From Eubacterium sp. (GTDB lineage: Bacteria > Bacillota > Clostridia > Lachnospirales > Lachnospiraceae), in the NCBI GenBank assembly GCA_022794015.1, contig JAAWDZ010000052.1:1-64000 (forward strand): 64,000 nt of DNA, written 5' to 3'. Below the pieces are notes generated by a model, which saw only the letters and a list, made by a program, of their open reading frames with translations, ran no database searches and was not told the DNA's origin. The position numbers and the translations under genes are program-made. Shown here in pieces: positions 61,519 through 64,000 of this stretch (its first letter is position 1; the number at the start of each line of letters is the position of its first letter).

Positions 61519-62546
61519 TATCGTTCTCCCAGTTTCAGATTTGGTATGGCGTTCAGATCAAGACCGGCAAACCGTTCTGCAAGATAATCATAGTACGCAG
61601 CTGCGCCAATCATAGCCGCGTTATCAGTACAAAGAATTGGGGATGGATGATAGAAAGCTATGCCGTAACGTGTGCACAGCTCTTCCATAGCCTCACGGAG
61701 AGTTGTATTGGAGGCTACTCCTCCGGCAATGGCAAATTTTTTTATGCCGGTCCATTCCAGAGCCCTTTGTGCGTTTCCGACCAGTACATCAATCACAGCC
61801 TGTTGAAAAGAAGCGGCTACATCTTCCTGAACAATCTCCATGCCCTTCATCTGACAGCCGTTCAGGTAATTTAATACGGCAGATTTCATGCCGCTGAAAC
61901 TGAAGTTGTAAGCATCGCCAGCAACGTGCGCCCTTGGAAACGGGATAGCGTTCGAGTTTCCATTTTTGGAAACCTTTTCGATTTTGGGACCGCCGGGATA
62001 GCCCAGACCGATAGCGCGCGCTACTTTATCAAAGGCTTCCCCCGCAGCGTCGTCCATGGTACGGCCTAGAATTTCATAAGTCAGGTAATCCTGAACTTTG
62101 ACCAGATGGGTGTGTCCGCCGGATACAACGAGGCATAAAAACGGCGGCTCCAGTTCCTGACTTTCAATGTAATTGGCGCAAATGTGGCCTTCAATATGAT
62201 GTACGCCAATCAAAGGAATCTTTTTGGCGTAACTGATTGCCTTTGCTTCTGCAACTCCCACCAAAAGGGCGCCTACCAGACCCGGACCGTAGGTAACTGC
62301 GATGGCGTCTATGTCATCTAAAGTCATTTCTGCCGCTTTTAAAGCTTCCAAAATAACCTGATTTATTTTTTCAATGTGCTTTCTGGATGCAATTTCCGGT
62401 ACAACACCGCCGTAAATGGTGTGCAGCGCTATCTGCGAGGAGATAATATTAGAACGGACATCGCGCCCGTCTACAACGACGGCTGCCGCCGTTTCGTCAC
62501 ATGAGCTTTCAATAGCCAGAATACGGACTTCTTTTTGCTTAATCAT
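61518..62546 (-). CDS. tsaD: tRNA N6-threonylcarbamoyladenosine transferase
   Basis: [16 protein letters not shown]...ASRKHIEKI...[15 protein letters not shown]...[13 protein letters not shown]. Confidence 0.98.
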   Translation of the reverse strand: MIKQKEVRILAIESSCDETAAAVVVDGRDVRSNIISSQIALHTIYGGVVPEIASRKHIEKINQVILEALKAAEMTLDDIDAIAVTYGPGLVGALLVGVAEAKAISYAKKIPLIGVHHIEGHICANYIESQELEPPFLCLVVSGGHTHLVKVQDYLTYEILGRTMDDAAGEAFDKVARAIGLGYPGGPKIEKVSKNGNSNAIPFPRAHVAGDAYNFSFSGMKSAVLNYLNGCQMKGMEIVQEDVAASFQQAVIDVLVGNAQRALEWTGIKKFAIAGGVASNTTLREAMEELCTRYGIAFYHPSPILCTDNAAMIGAAAYYDYLAERFAGLDLNAIPNLKLGER

Positions 62547-63111
62547 TTTCTGCCGTTTCTCCTTGTTTTAACTGAAATGCCAGTATTTTCCAGTTTCCAT
62601 CCGCATCCCTGCGCAATATATAATCCTGGAAACTCTTTGTAAAACCATCTTTGCTGCGTACAAAATACGAGCTTTCTACATAGGCACATTCAGCGCCTTC
62701 TATGGTTGCATATTTGACTTCATTGGTATCGCAGACGGAAGCATTGTTAATCGTCTTTTTCTGCCTGCGGTAGTTTTCGGCTTCCTGGCGCACCTGCTGG
62801 CTATACTGCTCTGCCGGATTGTTATCGGCCAGCTCCTGATCCATCAAAAGACGCGCCTGGTCTGTCAGTTTATCAAACTCCTCGTCTGTGTAGGACTCAT
62901 TATAATAGCAGCACAGAATCCGATTATAAAATTTTACCACTTCTCTGGGGGTAGCAGGATAATTATCCCCTTCCAGCTCTTTTAAAATAACCTTCTGTAC
63001 CTCTGATATATCCGTTTCCTCTGCCGTCTTTCGGTTCGAAAGGTAATAATATCCTCCCACTACCAGACTGATGCAGATAATTCCTATCAGTACATTTCTG
63101 ATAATTTTCAT
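62539..63111 (-). CDS. conserved membrane-anchored protein (DUF6715-like)
   Basis: N-terminal [47 protein letters not shown]. Confidence 0.55.
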   Translation of the reverse strand: MKIIRNVLIGIICISLVVGGYYYLSNRKTAEETDISEVQKVILKELEGDNYPATPREVVKFYNRILCCYYNESYTDEEFDKLTDQARLLMDQELADNNPAEQYSQQVRQEAENYRRQKKTINNASVCDTNEVKYATIEGAECAYVESSYFVRSKDGFTKSFQDYILRRDADGNWKILAFQLKQGETAEND

Positions 63112-63114
63112 AGA

Positions 63115-64000
63115 CTATTCCTCCTCAAATTCCAATTCTACAGTACGCCCGTCAAAGCCAAGGCCCGCCGCGCCAAAAATAGCCTTTACCTTTGGCATAT
63201 AGGATTCAGCACGTACTAAAGACGGACTGAAATGAGTAAGCCAAAGCTCTTTTACGCAAGCTTCCCTGGCCAGCTCTGCCGCCTCATAAAATGTCATATG
63301 CTTATACTGTCGTGCCTTTTCCAGTTTTTCCTCTTCCGCATACATGCCTTCGCAGATAAATAAATCCGAACGTTTCGCTGCCTGTACAATTCCCTGCGTC
63401 GGCCTGCTGTCCGTACAGTAAGTAACCTTAATCCCCTTCCGCGGCGCTCCAAGCACCATATCCGGAGTATAAACGATACCGTTTTCTTCCATTGTCTGAC
63501 CATGCTGCAGCCGGTTCCAAAAGCGCTGCGGAATTTTCTGTGCTTTTACACGCTCTATGTCAAATTTTCCGATGCGCGGAATAGAAACGCTGTACCCATA
63601 ACAGGGAACATTGTGATTCACGCGAAACGCATGAATCTGGTATCCGCACAGACTGATATCCTCTGTCGTTTCCGTCAGCTCTCTGTAATGAATTTCAAAA
63701 GGCAGCTCCGGCGCAATCACGCGCAGCGCATTTACCACACGTTCCAGCCCCTTAGGCCCTATCACAGTCAACGGCTCTGTCCTTTCGGCATTTCCCATCG
63801 TCAGCAAAAATCCGGGCAGTCCGCTAATATGATCCGCATGATAATGTGTAAAACACATGATATCAATCGGCTTAAAGCTATATCCCTGCTCCTTCATTGC
63901 AACCTGCGTCCCTTCCCCGCAGTCAATCAAAAGGCTGCTCCCATTGTATCTTGTAAGCAGCGCCGTCAGACGCCGGTACGGCAGCGGCATCATCCCTGCG
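63115..64000 (-). CDS. rnz: ribonuclease Z, 5' end truncated by window
   Basis: LTALLTRYNGSSLLIDCGEGTQVAMKEQGYSFKPIDIMCFTHYHADHISGLPG; frame stays open to the window end (reads ..AGMMPLPYRR). Confidence 0.93.
   Translation of the reverse strand, partial: AGMMPLPYRRLTALLTRYNGSSLLIDCGEGTQVAMKEQGYSFKPIDIMCFTHYHADHISGLPGFLLTMGNAERTEPLTVIGPKGLERVVNALRVIAPELPFEIHYRELTETTEDISLCGYQIHAFRVNHNVPCYGYSVSIPRIGKFDIERVKAQKIPQRFWNRLQHGQTMEENGIVYTPDMVLGAPRKGIKVTYCTDSRPTQGIVQAAKRSDLFICEGMYAEEEKLEKARQYKHMTFYEAAELAREACVKELWLTHFSPSLVRAESYMPKVKAIFGAAGLGFDGRTVELEFEEE

Overview
The window looks like a Clostridia/Lachnospiraceae-type chromosome, with most genes on the minus strand. From left to right it contains: (1) two tandem Rpn/PD-(D/E)XK-type genes, one cut by the window edge; (2) a large capsule/exopolysaccharide cluster (~1.4-17.8 kb) with glycosyltransferases, flippase, EpsG-like polymerase, two ATP-grasp enzymes, a radical SAM protein, VanZ, DUF1919-like protein, initiating sugar transferase and CpsB/C/D; (3) an unusual class D-like sortase that carries its own stalk and sorting-signal-like segment, and a 1.7 kaa protein with about 16 BIG2-like domains; (4) glgP and a CNNM/CBS hemolysin-like protein; (5) a compact Tad-like pilus operon (~29.4-38.8 kb) with one CpaF/TadA ATPase, one fused TadB/C-like membrane protein, a TadE-like protein, three very small pilin-like ORFs absent from the supplied ORF track, and a giant S8 protease with InlB/Flg_new repeats; (6) a ~275 bp palindromic, branched intergenic element; (7) a MacAB-like ABC exporter with two different adaptors, one carrying eleven 39-bp repeats; (8) glyA; (9) a thl-hbd-bcd-etfB-etfA operon with no crt; (10) a SleB-like hydrolase, a degenerate HD-GYP protein, an 882-aa zinc-ribbon protein of unknown function, CIRCE-controlled htpG, ispD, tsaD and rnz (truncated by the window). 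I saw no tRNA, rRNA, CRISPR array or complete transposon. The best candidate for an undescribed system is the Tad-like operon with mini-pilins and an S8/InlB-repeat protease; the sortase with an embedded sorting signal and the branched palindrome come next. All family names come from reading motifs and were not confirmed by any search.
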